Source of the DNA: Tubulanus polymorphus
Taxonomy: Eukaryota; Nemertea; Palaeonemertea; Tubulaniformes; Tubulanidae
Direction of reading: 5' to 3'
Length of the DNA stretch: 64,000 nucleotides
Assembly (NCBI RefSeq): GCF_964204645.1
Contig: NC_134028.1
Coordinates: 16,421,263 to 16,485,262 of the forward strand
Part shown: positions 34,081 through 46,808 of the stretch, piece after piece
Numbering within the stretch: position 1 is the stretch's first letter
Layout: each line of letters opens with the position of its first letter
Position numbers and translations under genes: made by a program
The notes under the pieces: model-generated
What the model was told of the DNA's origin: nothing
What the model saw: only the letters and a program-made list of their open reading frames with translations
The model's database searches: none

Positions 34081-37000
34081 CCGTAGTTTTATAAAACTTC
34101 AAAAATCACCATGTTAGAATAATAGATCCATTCTCTGTTTTTTACAATCCGTTCCGTATAATCCATACGAATCAGTTTCAACACATCCATTTGGTATTTT
34201 ACTGGTTAAAATGGCTGAAATCCTGCAGTGCTACAAGACCAGCTGACCACTGTCGGCCATGACACCTGAGTTGATAATAATTAATAATATTCTATTTAAG
34301 AATTCATACTGTGTATTTGTTTACTCTCCATTTATTATACATATTCTTTATTAAAATTGATTTCATTAATATAATATTCATTTATATAATGTTCATATAT
34401 ATTACTATCCTACTTAAGTATCATTTGGAAAGTAAATCTCAAAAAGTAGGAATTAGAGGGCACTTGACCTTTAAAGCTTCAAATTATGTACGTACAAAGA
34501 TTCTGTAAATTTGGCAGCCGACCACACAACCATACAAATATTTCGATTTTTATTTCAAAGTCAAACTCCCCGTTTCCTTGCCGGGACGTGTTGGTTAACG
34601 CAGCCGGTGCAGATGCTGAACAAATATTAAGCGGCACCTAGCGGATTTTTTAGGAGTCGGCCTACCCTCTAGGATACATTCGATAGCGAAATGGCGTCGC
34701 AGCGAACTTAATTTTATTTTATTGACCGTTTTCCTAAGAAAAATGTCTACTCACAGCTTTGTTTGTAACTTATAAAAAGCACAACATCTTACAACTAAAT
34801 GGGTTGGTACACCTCTGATGTCCCCCCCGCTTATAAGCTATGTCTATACTCCCCACCCCCACTTATAAGCTATGTCTATACTAGACCAATTCCTCAGCTA
34901 ACAATCGGGAAACGCTGTCTACACTAATTGAAAACGTTGGGTATTGTAGCAAAGCCGATATCATTTGGCTCGTAGAAATAAACCTCATACCATGTAAAAC
35001 CTATGTAACTAACAAAGGGTCTTAATTCTGGAAACCATGTCATTTAAATTTGCTCATCTATTTGTAAAGTAATAGGCATAGCCTACGACAAGCCTAAAAT
35101 TTATCTCGAGAAATGAAGGTTCTATCGTGCTAACGTTTTTTTTTTCAATGCAGCCCCCGAGTGAGCACAACATAAACTTCAGCGCCCTGAATTCAATGAT
35201 TGTTGGAATTTACTTCGGACTATTTCCTAACTATGAACCAAGTTTGAAAAAAATATCTCGAAGGCTGAGCCCTCTCCAACAACAGCATGATATTTCGTGA
35301 TCCTAGGTGAAATACGCGTAGTTACAGATGTTTATAAATACGCGGTATCGACCATCGACCATCGACCATCGACAAGTCAAAACCTAGCCTATATGCCACA
35401 CCCCCTAATGTCGAGCGTAAAAATACATTTCATATTTTATTTAGTGAGTTGTAGAATGGTAATACAGAAATCTTAGTTCATGGAAGTTGACAGAGTTTCT
35501 TCGACAAAGGTTTTTGGGTGTATTTATAAATAACGAGACGAGAAGTACAATATAGGTAAACTATCTATTTGACGCACGACCTTTTGCTACTAATGTATAG
35601 AACCTTCATCATGGAAATGAGTCATTGGGTGTAACTGTAAACAAAAGATTATCATTGGAGGATCACAAATTCAGTTTGTAACTAGACAGACATACCCCTC
35701 GGCAAGTGAGTGAGAGTAATGTAGAGAATGCAAAAGTATAATAGGGTAAATACACTTGACACTAAGTTTCTCGTCAAAAATAGGTTTCGATATGACTGTG
35801 GGGCCAATCTTGGATTACATCTTTATGCATCAAAAACACTAGGATTTATCCGTCTCCTCCTTTAATGCACATACCAAGTCATACAAAAATCAGTAAAAAA
35901 CTATCGATTGTAGAGTAAGAACGTGGTCCATAATCCATATTTCACACAGAAATGCGGTTGCTTTCGATGTCCCATAGCCTATATGCCAAAGATAATTGGA
36001 CTTATCCTTTTCCCATCATACCATATTTCAAGTATGAATAAAATCAGTCCAAAACTCTACACCTTAGAGCAGTGACAATATCCATATTGGAGGCTCGTGC
36101 TGAGTGGACCCTGAACCCGTAAAACTTTTGAAGTGCCCTTTAAAATAAAAAAAAAAATTGGGGTCTAGACCGTCACGGGTTTTTTTACAACAATCCATTC
36201 TTAAATGATTAATTAAGGCACCCTCTCCATATTTTCAATATTTTCAATTTCGTGGCCATTTTCACGGTAAAGAGTGTCCTCTTTCCTTAAAATAGAACCG
36301 CCCCTCAGAAAAGCTCGGCACGGGCCTATTTTGGCTATTCAAGACACTGAAATGACTGCGCGGGCCATCTTGGATGACCTACACACATTCAAAACCCTCC
36401 CTGTGCCTTTAGTCCATATAACTAAGTGATAAGAACATCGGTATAAAACGGCGACTACGATGCGGAAACAAACTCCAAATAGCTGACACACCAACATGAC
36501 TGTGGCAGTCATCTTTGATGACATGTATACCGTTTTTTAAAAACAATACAGTTCATCCTCCTAATATCAACCACTATGGTTAAAAAAACTCAAAAATGGC
36601 TGTTTTACATGTCGAAATGGCCGTATCGTATTGTCCAAAATTGTCTGTAGAGCGGGAACAAGCTCAAAAATGGTTATTTTACACACCTCAATTACTGTGG
36701 CGGCCATCTTGGAGTACCTGTGTATGTCAAAAACAATGGGGCTCATCCTCTTCACACCCAAAGCAAACTAACCAAGTAAGAAGAAAATCTAACAAAAACA
36801 GCGTGTAGAGCGGGAACAACATCTGCACGCCCGTCCGACCGCCCGTATTGTATTTTACTTTTATTTTACTGGGCCCCTTCTCTGAAAAACCTTTCCAAAA
36901 TCGATTAGCACATCTCCTGGTTTACCAGTATTTCAAAAAATATATAACATTCCTTAGATTATCGTGATAATGTATTGTGAACTTCCATTCTATGTATGAA

Positions 37001-40000
37001 TGTATTCACTGTGTGTGCGCGCTTGCGCGCGCGCGCCCGCGCGCGTGTGGGTGAGGTGCATGAATGTGAATGTGAATGAATGTAATTCGGCTCCGATAGA
37101 TCCTTGAGATCTCCCAGTCTAGCCCACAATTTGTGTTACATTTGTTCAGTGTATATTATATGATATGTATAATTCAATAATGTGAAGATTTATAAAACGT
37201 TTTGAATTAAATTTGACATACCTGACCTGTTCCTCTGCTTGCGTATGGATGAACTCAAGTTTATCACAATGATCATTCTGCAATTTGGTTAAGGCAAGCT
37301 AAAAAGATACACATCAAAGTAATAAGCTAGAGTTTCCTATTTACCGTTGATTACGGTTGGAGCAGGGGAACAACATTTCATCAAGATTCGTAGAAGTTCC
37401 TAATTCAAAAGCAGGAACAGAAAATTTCTCCTAAACTCATCGATTTTCCGTCAAGATTAGTATTAAACCCCGAAAAAATCAAAATAAATATTTTATCTCT
37501 TGTACGATTCCTAGTAGGAGCTTTTCCTCCACCTATTTCATTCCGTTTTTGTTTAGACGAAAGGGCTCATTTCGCTAATTCTTACTCAATCATTTTATGA
37601 CTGAAAGAGGAAGTTTACTGCCAATCTAAGGCCATAGATTGCCTATGAAGCGTGCCCGTGAAATTTTTTATCGACTTCCGGCGATTGTTAAAATGCAGCA
37701 AACCGCTTCAACACGAAATTTTGGGGCTTCGGCTCAGCAGAAAAATGTCCATGTCCCTACACTGTAAAAAAAAGTTCGGAGAGTGCCGTTTTAGCGGCAA
37801 ATTCCGACAATAAACGATAAATTACCGATAAATCACGGACTTGAAGACATTTATCTGTCGGCACGTTCCAGATTTTGATCATATCACAAATCGGACAAAA
37901 TTTCGTCGGACGTCGAAAATTTTGTGATCTGATACGGAATTAAGACGCAAAATAACGAACGTGATACCGATTTTCGAAACATCGGCGCGTGCTCCGCTTT
38001 GTTTCGGGGATCTGAATGAAAATCTCGGTTGATCTCCGGCATTTGACGGAACGCTCCGATTATCTACGGCGAGTCGCCGGCTTAAAGCCCACGCGCAAGG
38101 CCTATAGATTGCACAAGATTGCTCGTTGGTCAAGATAGCGGACGCAGACAGGGAAATCGGAGTCGCAGCAAGAAATCCTAATAGTTTTGCGGTAAGAGGG
38201 TTCATTTGAAATTACTTGTATTAGGTCTAATAGATCGTTATGCTAAGGCCTCGCAGAAGAAGTGAACTTAGGCTGAAATCCCTATTACAAAAGGCCTACG
38301 TTAACGTTTTTGAGGTGATGTTTACCTGGACCCTCACCTCGCTTGCCAGGGTTTTGTGTGATTGCCGCCCGCTGAAGCTCACGCCAACACAAACCCTGGC
38401 TGCAAACCCCTGATCGATTTATTACATCTTCCAAAATCTGATTGGTTAGACAGACTGGTGGGCTCTGACCGGGAACCTGTGATTCTGGCCGACGTAATTG
38501 ACCGATGAACGGTTTGCGGCTTTGGTTTGTGTTGGCGTGTGATTCAGCTGTCAGCAATCAAACCCTGGCAAGTGAGGATGTGGTTTCTGTTTAACTACTA
38601 AATATAGGCCTTTATATGAATCTTCGATTAGTGTACTCGATTATGCAAAACGTGTTATGAGCATGGATTATGTCATAATGCGTCATCTTTATGAACATAG
38701 GTTATCATAATCGATGAGCATACTCGCTCGGCGAGCAAGTATGCCGATTACCTAATCCAACCAAGATGGCGTTCTCCGGAGAAATCGCGGCTGGCATTTT
38801 TATGTCCCAACGTACCCGGTTATGATAATTGACACTAATCGACTACATAATCCAAATAGCTAATCTATTTCTATTATGCTGACTCATAAAAAAGCTTTAT
38901 ATAGCACCCATCATCTCGGGAGTTTCTCTGACCACTAGAAAGGAGCATCATCTAAAATTACATTTGAAAATCATCTCAGTATGTGATGCGTTTTGGTATT
39001 ATTTTCCTCAGCCGCATTTGTCGATCGCTAATGGATTCTTTATTCCAAAAAACGCTTATGGACTTGGTGCAAAATACCATTGTTAATTGAAGTCAAGCGA
39101 TACAACTCGCTATGAAACCACCTATTACTGGCTCAATTTTTCGGCATGATTATAAACTTTGGTGGTATATATGTTTCGTTTTTTTTTCATGATGAATTTT
39201 CTAATTAATCATGGGTCTATTTCATAGGCATGGGTTAGTTAACCCGAGATGTAATTACCCCTAAACGATACATATGAGTTTTCAAATTTTGAGGCTTTTT
39301 GTGTTGTTGTTTCACTTGTACAATATCTTAAAAGTTTTTCTTACTGAATCTCTTTTCAGTTTTTGTTCAAATTCTTTTTAACCCTGCGATGCGTATTCAT
39401 ACTTATTTCTACGGAGCAATGTATGCGTGATTATCTGTTTGTCTCCATACATTGTTCTAATACTCCCCACCACGACTATGGGAAGCTTCTACAGGGTAAA
39501 TATCAACATTTACTCGTCTCACATACTTATGTTCTTTATTCGAGATTCCGTTAGTACAGACAGAATCCATTTTGACGGATCTTAAGCTACAGATGCAGTT
39601 GTGTCAACTAGGGTAACTACCCGTGATGAACAACCTCTCGTGAATTATCAACAATCTAGTACATGTAGTAGTAAAACAATGACCACAACATCATCTCTTC
39701 TATAAGTTGATTATAATGGCAGAAGAGTTGTCGTCACGAGAGGAAGTTGTTTTAATGACTTCATTTTTGAATGGTAAGTTTTACCTAATTGATTGTCAGG
39801 CTTCCATCACGAGATCCTTATTTTTCTACTGTTCTTTCTTTTACTGTTCTTTCGGCTACTTAGTTACGTTAATAGTGGGTCGGTCTTGATGATACCTGCG
39901 TGTAGTGCAGTGCAAAATATGGCCCATCGCGCCACCTAGGGACAGACCAAGGCACTAAAAATGTGTTTGCTTTTCAGCGACATGACCTTGTAGGTGACCT

Positions 40001-41409
40001 CATAACTGAGATAACAGGGACGATATTCATGAAGATATCTTCGTGAATTCCATAATGCCTCGTGCATACGACCTCTACAAGCGACAGATTTGAATCTGAG
40101 CCTGAGAACCGTTGTCGCCTATTGATTGTTTTCAATGTAACTTTTTCGATGTTTGTTATGATTCATGTGTGATAGAGTGAAAATTATTTACTGTAAGCTG
40201 GCGACCCTTTATGGGTGTTCGTGGAATCACGGTTGACTTCCTGGAGGTGTTGTCAGTCTTTAGAATTCTACAAACTTCATATTTTCAATTCAATTTCACT
40301 TTATTGATCACACTTTCAAATCTGAAATGTGATATATATATATACGTACAACACCCCCATAATCGAACGGACAGTATAATACATATTCGAGGGAGGAAAG
40401 AGCATCGTAACAGGACTCAAAAACCCCTTTTTCAGTAATTTGTTCCGGCTGAAAGTACACGTTTCATTCTCCATGTAGATAAATTACTATTCGAGGAAAT
40501 GTACTGACTCCCTAGATTAATAACGGAAAATTCCAGTTTAATTTGTAAATGATTCATTCCAATGTAGAAAGAATTGGCAAATACTGTTCAATACCAGCTG
40601 AGCATTCAGTTTAGGAATTATACAGTATAGTATGCAAACGAGTGTCTTTTTCCTGGACATATCGTGATTTAAAAATAGTTCATGGTGTAATCTAGGCCTA
40701 CTTGTTAGGCATGGACATGTTGTACTTTGCAAGCATCAATCATGAAATATTTGTAATGCATCAATCATGTCCATGATTGAAATAAAGTTTGGATGAATTT
40801 GATTTAATTGATTGATTGGTACACGCCACTGATTTTACCGATTACAGTACTTTCAATTAACATCATCGACTATGAATATTTGATGAAACACAATAATACT
40901 TGCTTTTGAGCTTGGATTCAAACACCAGACTTTTCGAACTAAGAAATTAACCATGCAAATTGATTAAAAACAGCAACGACTATCCTCGAAATAATTGCAA
41001 ATGGCGCCGTGCGTGCCTGCATGCTCATTCCAAGTCCTTTGCTAGCCGTCGTCAACGGTTCGAATCCCGTAAATACCTGCTAATTTTTCGAAGTCGTTTT
41101 TGAATATTTATATTTTTTAGAACTCAACAGCGAATGTAAAAACATATCATAACCTTATTTTATTTATTAAGCCGAATGAAAATACAAACTCAATAGTCCG
41201 TGGACATTGGTACTTGGTTTTTGCGCAGTAAAAAATCTAACCATAAATCTAATCATGTGTTGAAAATGTTGAAATAATGAGTACAGTTATGGAAATATTC
41301 TTATTCCAACATGGATTCTATGACAAAAATGCAGATGTTCAGAATTTGGAACCAACATGGGAATGGTTCATATCCGAAATATTCACACTGTGTTGCAAAT
41401 TGGAATAAC
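34081..41409. other. Long non-coding stretch with degenerate repeats
   Basis: No gene was recognised. A 37-bp unit ('cttataagctatgtctatact') occurs twice at 34,830-34,880. Degenerate units of about 110-150 bp containing 'gactgtgg..gccatctt' recur at about 35,790, 36,350, 36,500 and 36,700. A GC alternation (gcgcgc) occupies 37,018-37,047. Text at 36,980-37,215 and 40,270-40,330 resembles LINE 3' UTR ends ('aattaaattt', 'caattcaatttcactttatt'), but without coding sequence. A foldback lies at 38,333-38,575 and is listed separately. Confidence 0.5.
38333..38575. repeat. Foldback element, ~243 bp
   Basis: The left end CTCACCTCGCTTGCCAGGG and the reverse complement of the right end CCTCACTTGCCAGGG agree. 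Further shared blocks (ATTGC, CTGA, CACGCCAACACAAACC) continue for about 70 bp, so the arms can fold on each other. The left arm is itself nearly palindromic: GCCAGGGTTTTGTGTG against CAACACAAACCCTGGC. There is no open frame. A MITE is the likely explanation; I could not define a target duplication. Confidence 0.6.
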
Positions 41410-41695
41410 TGATGTTAATCACATGTGTTATTCTAATGACATGTGTGATCCTAGCGGTTACACATGTGATCTGTGTTGTTGAGCCAATCACATGTGTGAA
41501 TCACACATGTATTTCTCAATCACACATGTATTTCAGAATCACACATGTGATCATGTGTTATTCACACATGTGATATGCTCCACAACACAGATCACACATG
41601 TGATAGCTGGAATCACATGTGTTTTCTGTGTCTTTCACACCTTTCACACATGTAATGTGTGTTATTCACACATATAACATGTGTGAATTTTTTGT
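41410..41695. repeat. Palindromic cluster of CACATGTG boxes
   Basis: The hexamer ACATGT occurs twelve times within about 280 bp, mostly inside the palindrome CACATGTG. The whole region also folds back at larger scale: ATCTGTGTTGTTGAGC at 41,470-41,487 is mirrored by GCTCCACAACACAGAT at 41,578-41,593. Each box includes the E-box consensus CANNTG. There is no convincing coding frame; the 61-codon frame here simply reads the repeat. Confidence 0.85.
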
Positions 41696-42159
41696 AAGGG
41701 GACTGTGGAATCTTCCCAAATTGCGTAGTCTACAAGCATGCGTCGAATATCTTATGTTTAAGGTTTTAGTTAGGTCCACATATCGTGTTAGGTGAAGGAT
41801 AGGGTAAGGTTTAGATTTAGGTATAATGAACATAAGACCTACTTTTTTGGAATAAAACTACAAAGTGCGTAGTTTTCTTAACTAGCATAAAACCTATAGC
41901 TAATATTTCATGTTTTAGGACTCAGTCATGTTTAGATAGTTGGTTTGATCAAAGATTAGGGTTAGGGTGAGGTTAAGGCATAATAGTAGTGAGCATTTTA
42001 TCTTGATACAACGGACCACCGGTCAATGTCAAGTTAATTTAAAATGTTTAGTCTAATGCTTAGTTATATCACGGTGTCCACGATCTCTACACTGTAAATA
42101 TCATAACATTAAAAATATCACTCATTCGCTAAAATCAAAGTCGACTTTACACAGTAAGT

Positions 42160-42470
42160 TACACCCTGACGATTTCCACGCTAAAATCAAAGTACTAAGG
42201 CAGTGTATGGTACCACGTTGACGATGTCCACGCTGTCTACACTAAAATCAAAGTCTATACTAAAAGGCATAGTACGGGCTACGCTGACGATGTCTACGCT
42301 GTCTACACTAAAATCAAAGTCCATACTATAAGGCATAGTAAGGGCTACGCTGACGATGTCCACGCTGTCTACACTAAAATCAAAGTCTATACTATAAGCC
42401 ATAGTAAGGTACCACGCTGACGATGTCCACGCTGTCTGCACTAAAATCAAAGTCTACTATAACACACAGT
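42160..42470. repeat. 66-bp minisatellite, about 4.5 copies
   Basis: The phrase gacgatgtccacgctgtcta begins at 42,220, 42,286, 42,352 and 42,419 (spacings 66, 66 and 67 bp), with a degenerate unit before. Because 66 is divisible by three, the minus strand reads as an open frame repeating FDFSVDSVDIVSVA. That is a by-product of the period and I do not call it a gene. Confidence 0.9.
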
Positions 42471-44899
42471 ACATATACAAGGTACGACGCTATCACAGTC
42501 GATTTCACTAAGTCAAGGTCTACTGCAACTCAGCACAACGATTTGGTGGCGCTACTAATGAAAAAATATTTCAATTCAATTAAACTTTATTTACATGTTA
42601 CAAAATCAACATTCTCCATTTACATGATTTAAACTAATAAACATGCTCCTCTACGACACCTAAACTGCAGTCATACCAAAACGTTATCTTATTTAGGTAA
42701 GTTTGTCTTACGTAGATATTGTATTATGCTGTATTTATAGGCCTTGTCATTGAAATTAGATGTGTTAAAAGGAATTGTTGAAATTCCTTTATGAAATCAA
42801 ATTTCCCGCCATTTTGTATGCTAATTAAGTAGGTTAGAAAGTGGTCGTATCTTCGGTCTTCTATCAGAATATCGTATGTAAATAGTAAATGTTTGGAAAT
42901 CGAGATATAAATTGGTAGAAAAAGCTGATTACTAAGTGTGATATGTAATATGTAAGTTACTCTATTGTTTTGTGGACAATTCAATGAAGATGTTGTGAGA
43001 TAACGTTCTCCTTGGATGGAGATTATAAGTATATAAATTAATAGTTGTTGAGAGGTGGTCAGTCTTTAGAATTCTGCCATATAGGCAGGATATTCTGTAT
43101 TTTTTTAATAAAGTTTCTTGTACGTATACAACAAAATTTGTATCTTATTTAGATTAACTAAAGTCATCAGTTCCTGGTGAGAAGAAACGGAAGGTCAGTC
43201 GCCAAGACAGTTGGTGGTTGTGTTCACCACGAAATATCATCGCCCAACGATCCGGAGGATCCCGCTCTGTGACACATGCTTTATATTTTCTTTTTAGTAT
43301 CGCTGCAACTTATCGTTCCAGTAGAAGGTATTTGTCTCCATCTACTCGATGAAACAGATGTTGACGATGATTTATTTCAAAGTTTGGAACCATTATCTCT
43401 TTATCTCGATTAATAGTCACGTATGATCATAATCATGGGCCAGTTTCTCAAAGCACAACTATTTTTAATGATGATTAGGGCTTATGTTTTCATGTCAGTT
43501 GAATCATTAACTGGTATTCATTATTCTTATCCCAAGAGAACCCAAGACCAAATGTATGTGTCAAAGTCATAATGTATTGTAAAAATAGTAGAGTTGCCAA
43601 ATTTCGTAATATCACAAAATAAGCACATTCAGCATCTTAACAGTCCTCATAAAACCAATTAGGCATTGTGAAGTTCAGTTATTACGTACTCATGGCGACG
43701 TAAACGTGTCTGTTGTGAAACAAAGTCCATCCTTGCACTCATGTCCCAATTTTGGTCAGTTTTATCTATTCAATACAAATCACAGCATTCATGTTCTTGT
43801 AACTGTATTGGCTAGTAGGCATATTTATCAGATTGCACATCCTTTTTTTGTAACTGGACATCTCGATGAAGGTGGACATTGTCCGCTCACATTCTGTAAA
43901 CATGTAAAAGAAAGAAAAATTAGGTTAATATAATACATCTCAATCCAGTAATGCATACACAGTAAATACATATACAGTAGGCCATAGTTTCTCCCTGTAA
44001 ATAGTATTTTGAATGCTGATTGTTAAATTTTGCATCAGACATAAAGAATGATAGTGACCCACGCTGAATAACACAGCTGACTGGAACCATCCTCATCGTT
44101 TACCACATTAAAAACGAGGCCTACGTGTGCTACCAGTACTACAGATAACATCTAACAACAATGTAGTGTCACCATTTACCTGGTCTATAATCTGTGGCTG
44201 GATGACTACACACATATTCATGCACTCTTCATTTCCATCGGGCCGCCATTTTGAATTCATTGTAAAAACTTAAAGGTTATGAAATCTGCCACCAGATGTC
44301 AACGTAGTATGCCCATATGTGTCCCTATGGGCTTTCTGAGTGACTTAAATTTTTTCGTTGTACTGAAAATTTTCAGGGGGTAAAAGTTGCTGGGACAAAT
44401 ATGACCCCATGGGTTCTCTTGGGTTATACATGTAAGCTAAATTGAATATTGATGATGGAGTTGATGTTTTGTAAATTGTAAAAAATCAAAATTTAGACTT
44501 ATTATGTTGTATAGTAAAGTTTAATTACGCTTCAGGACCCAGTTCCACAGTTCTAAATTAAAATCTGACGACTAGATTTAACTCATTGAAAATGAACTTC
44601 AGTTAACCCTCGATAAACCGCCCTCCCATATCCCACCGCCCCCGCTCACTGCCAGGTTTTCTCAATTACATCTCAATACACATAGTAAAACAACGATATA
44701 CCGCCTTACTTTCTATAACGCCAAAAATGAGTATATTTAATTGTGGGGGCAACATAGAGACGTGTTTATTTGTAGCATTATTACTATGAATATATCTTAA
44801 TAATCAATATCTATCTGACACTTGTCGTTGAGTGATCTTTAATGACTGTTTGGACAGGTGTCATCATAGCTCCTACACCTGTCGTGACATGTCTTGGTG
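42471..44899. other. Non-coding stretch, nothing definite
   Basis: Text around 42,565-42,640 ('caattcaattaaactttattta') looks like the reverse complement of a LINE or SINE 3' end. The phrase 'gtcagtctttagaattct' is shared between 40,252 and 43,059, which indicates one dispersed repeat. No frame with recognisable content was found. Confidence 0.4.
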
Positions 44900-45065
44900 A
44901 CCACACAACCAGGGGTATAAATATAAGGGGGTTTAGTTGAGTGGAACAGAGTTTCCGATAGAAAGTCGGAGTTGTGGTGAGGCTCGACAGTCAGATTTGG
45001 GGCTCCTTAAGCTCCGATAGATCTATGGGCTGACTATAGTCGTGAGCTTGTGCGTATATCAATAA
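44880..45065 (+). promoter_or_regulatory. TATA-type promoter or LTR-like leader before copy A
   Basis: GGGGTATAAATATAAGGG at 44,912-44,929 is a strong TATA box. About 140 bp later is the ATG (45,066) of the first copy of the unknown gene, preceded by AATAAATG. Upstream an inverted pair GACAGGTGT...ACACCTGTC (44,858-44,885) holds E-box cores. The same region could instead be an LTR, since TATA and AATAAA lie about 140 bp apart, but no TG...CA ends with a target duplication were found. Copy B at 46,809 lacks this leader. Confidence 0.4.
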
Positions 45066-45625
45066 ATGCAGTCCTTCGTTAATTACCTTGGTGATGAACT
45101 GATTTCCTATGGGCGTGATGTTATTTTGCGAGGTTTTAGAAAACTGTGGAGATACCCATAGGCGTAACTTGAAGAGGAAACTTTAAACCTCTTCAGTGCC
45201 ATTGCGAAAAAACCGAAATCGCAGAATAGCGCGGACATGCAACGATGATTGAAAGACGGACAAATGCGAAACCCAGATATCGATATTCTTGTTGCCAGTT
45301 CACTCGACGAGATCGAGTCGGGCGTATCGACAAAGGAACTAAAAGACTTATTTCCTCACGCGATGTACGAAACTGATCATTTCCTTCAGTTGTGTACCCA
45401 TTCAATTGGGTATGATTTCAGTAATTTTAAGCCGAACGTTTCGCAACGATTGCATCTTTTATGCTAGGACATGAAAGCAAAGGAACTTGTTGACAATGGA
45501 ACATTAAATGGATCGGTGTGTCCTCTTCAAATTCTTGCAACATTTTTCAAGGAAGAATACAAAGATTTGTCTATGAAATCTACGAAGAAGGATTTGCCGA
45601 CAACACTTCATTGCTGAAATTGGTA
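45066..45625 (+). pseudogene. Unknown gene family, copy A
   Basis: ATG 45,066 gives MQSFVNYLGDELISYGRDVILRG. After a shift come THRRNLKRKL, then RNPDIDILVASSLDEIESG, STKELKDLFPHAMYETDHFLQLCTHSIGYDFSNF and NVSQRLHLLC, a TAG, then VCPLQILATFFKEEYKDLSMKS. The protein is rich in charged amphipathic helices and has no signal peptide or membrane span. I do not recognise the family. A GTAAGT at 45,621-45,626 could be a splice donor, in which case the gene had further exons. Copy A is the only copy in which the N-terminal and central parts are contiguous. It has at least two frame breaks. Confidence 0.5.
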
Positions 45626-46808
45626 AGTATAGCCTTTTAAGGATACTTATTATTATGGATACTTTTTATTTATGATCTTATTGCAGGTTCCTTTCTTAAT
45701 TCAGAATGGCTACCACCCTGGATGCTTGGATACCAACAGTTCCTTCTAATTTTCAATGGAAATATTTTATATTTCTAAGTGATTTCTTCCAAATGACAAA
45801 TGACAGCATTTTTATTTGAACACATTGTAGCAGGTACCACATTCTATAGAACTCACCATGCAACTAAATATATCATATTTTCTGATCCATTGGATCTCAT
45901 AAAAAAGCGGAATTCTCATGGGAGAAATTCCTTAGATTTCTTTAGACTTAATTCTGTGAATTGTTTTGGTTTCACTTGTGATTAGCTTATCAAGATGATT
46001 CACTGATAATTTGTTCCTGTATATCAGATGATAGGGTCAAAGGCAGATAGTGTTCACAGTTGCGAAAAAAAACCTAAAGTGGTTCGACTTGCTAAAGATT
46101 TGGCCGATTTCCAATGGTCATGAGTTGAAATTGTGTTCAGCGTTTTATACAAGCATTTAACTGGAGCCTAATGCTCAAAAGTGTCTCTAATTGTCATTTT
46201 TTAACTTGCCAAATAAATGGGAGATTTGTAACTTGTCAACAAATAATTCAGTTTTTGAAATGTCACAAGCTGAAATGTGACTGGTGTAAGTTTGTTTTAC
46301 TGTTAATTCTTAAAACTTTTTAACAACTGCTGTTAATATATACATGAGAGTATTTTCCTTTGTGACTGCCATTTTTGCCCATTTATTTGTGAACTGAGAA
46401 AGGGTTGCCTTCAGAAACTTTGTGAAAGCTTTCGGTTCAGTTATCTGAAGTAATCTTTCTCTTAATCAAAGACTTTCACATTGGTCTGCGAGAATACTTT
46501 ATGTGGCTCTTGTTACCGAGTACTTCAAGTTGACTACAGTGGAACCTCGTATTACAAATATAGAATTGTATCCCAAGTAAGACAATGTGATTAATTTCAT
46601 TCTGAATATAACAAACTATCGGTTATAATGAACACATATTCTGGTCCCGTGAAGTTCACTGTAACTTGGTTCCATTGTAGTGGATCACTGCAATGATTGC
46701 TTTTGTCATCACCATGGCAGTTATTAATAAAAACTCTTGACCAAAATTCCAGCTACTCGACTTGCCAACCTCTTTTAGGGCTGGTTTTTACGAGTATTTT
46801 TAGTTACA

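Noticed and set aside
41040-41085. tRNA T-loop-like GGTTCGAATCCC
   Set aside because: The T-stem does not pair and no A-box or cloverleaf is found upstream; only the B-box-like word is present.
41492-41677. His/Thr-rich 61-codon frame
   Set aside because: A reading of the CACATGTG foldback, without start context or conserved pattern.
41940-41980. Telomere-like 'tagggttagggt'
   Set aside because: Only two units in unremarkable sequence; no array of TTAGGG.
42187-42450. 87-codon repetitive open frame
   Set aside because: It is open only because the 66-bp minisatellite has a period divisible by three; composition and lack of start context argue against a gene.
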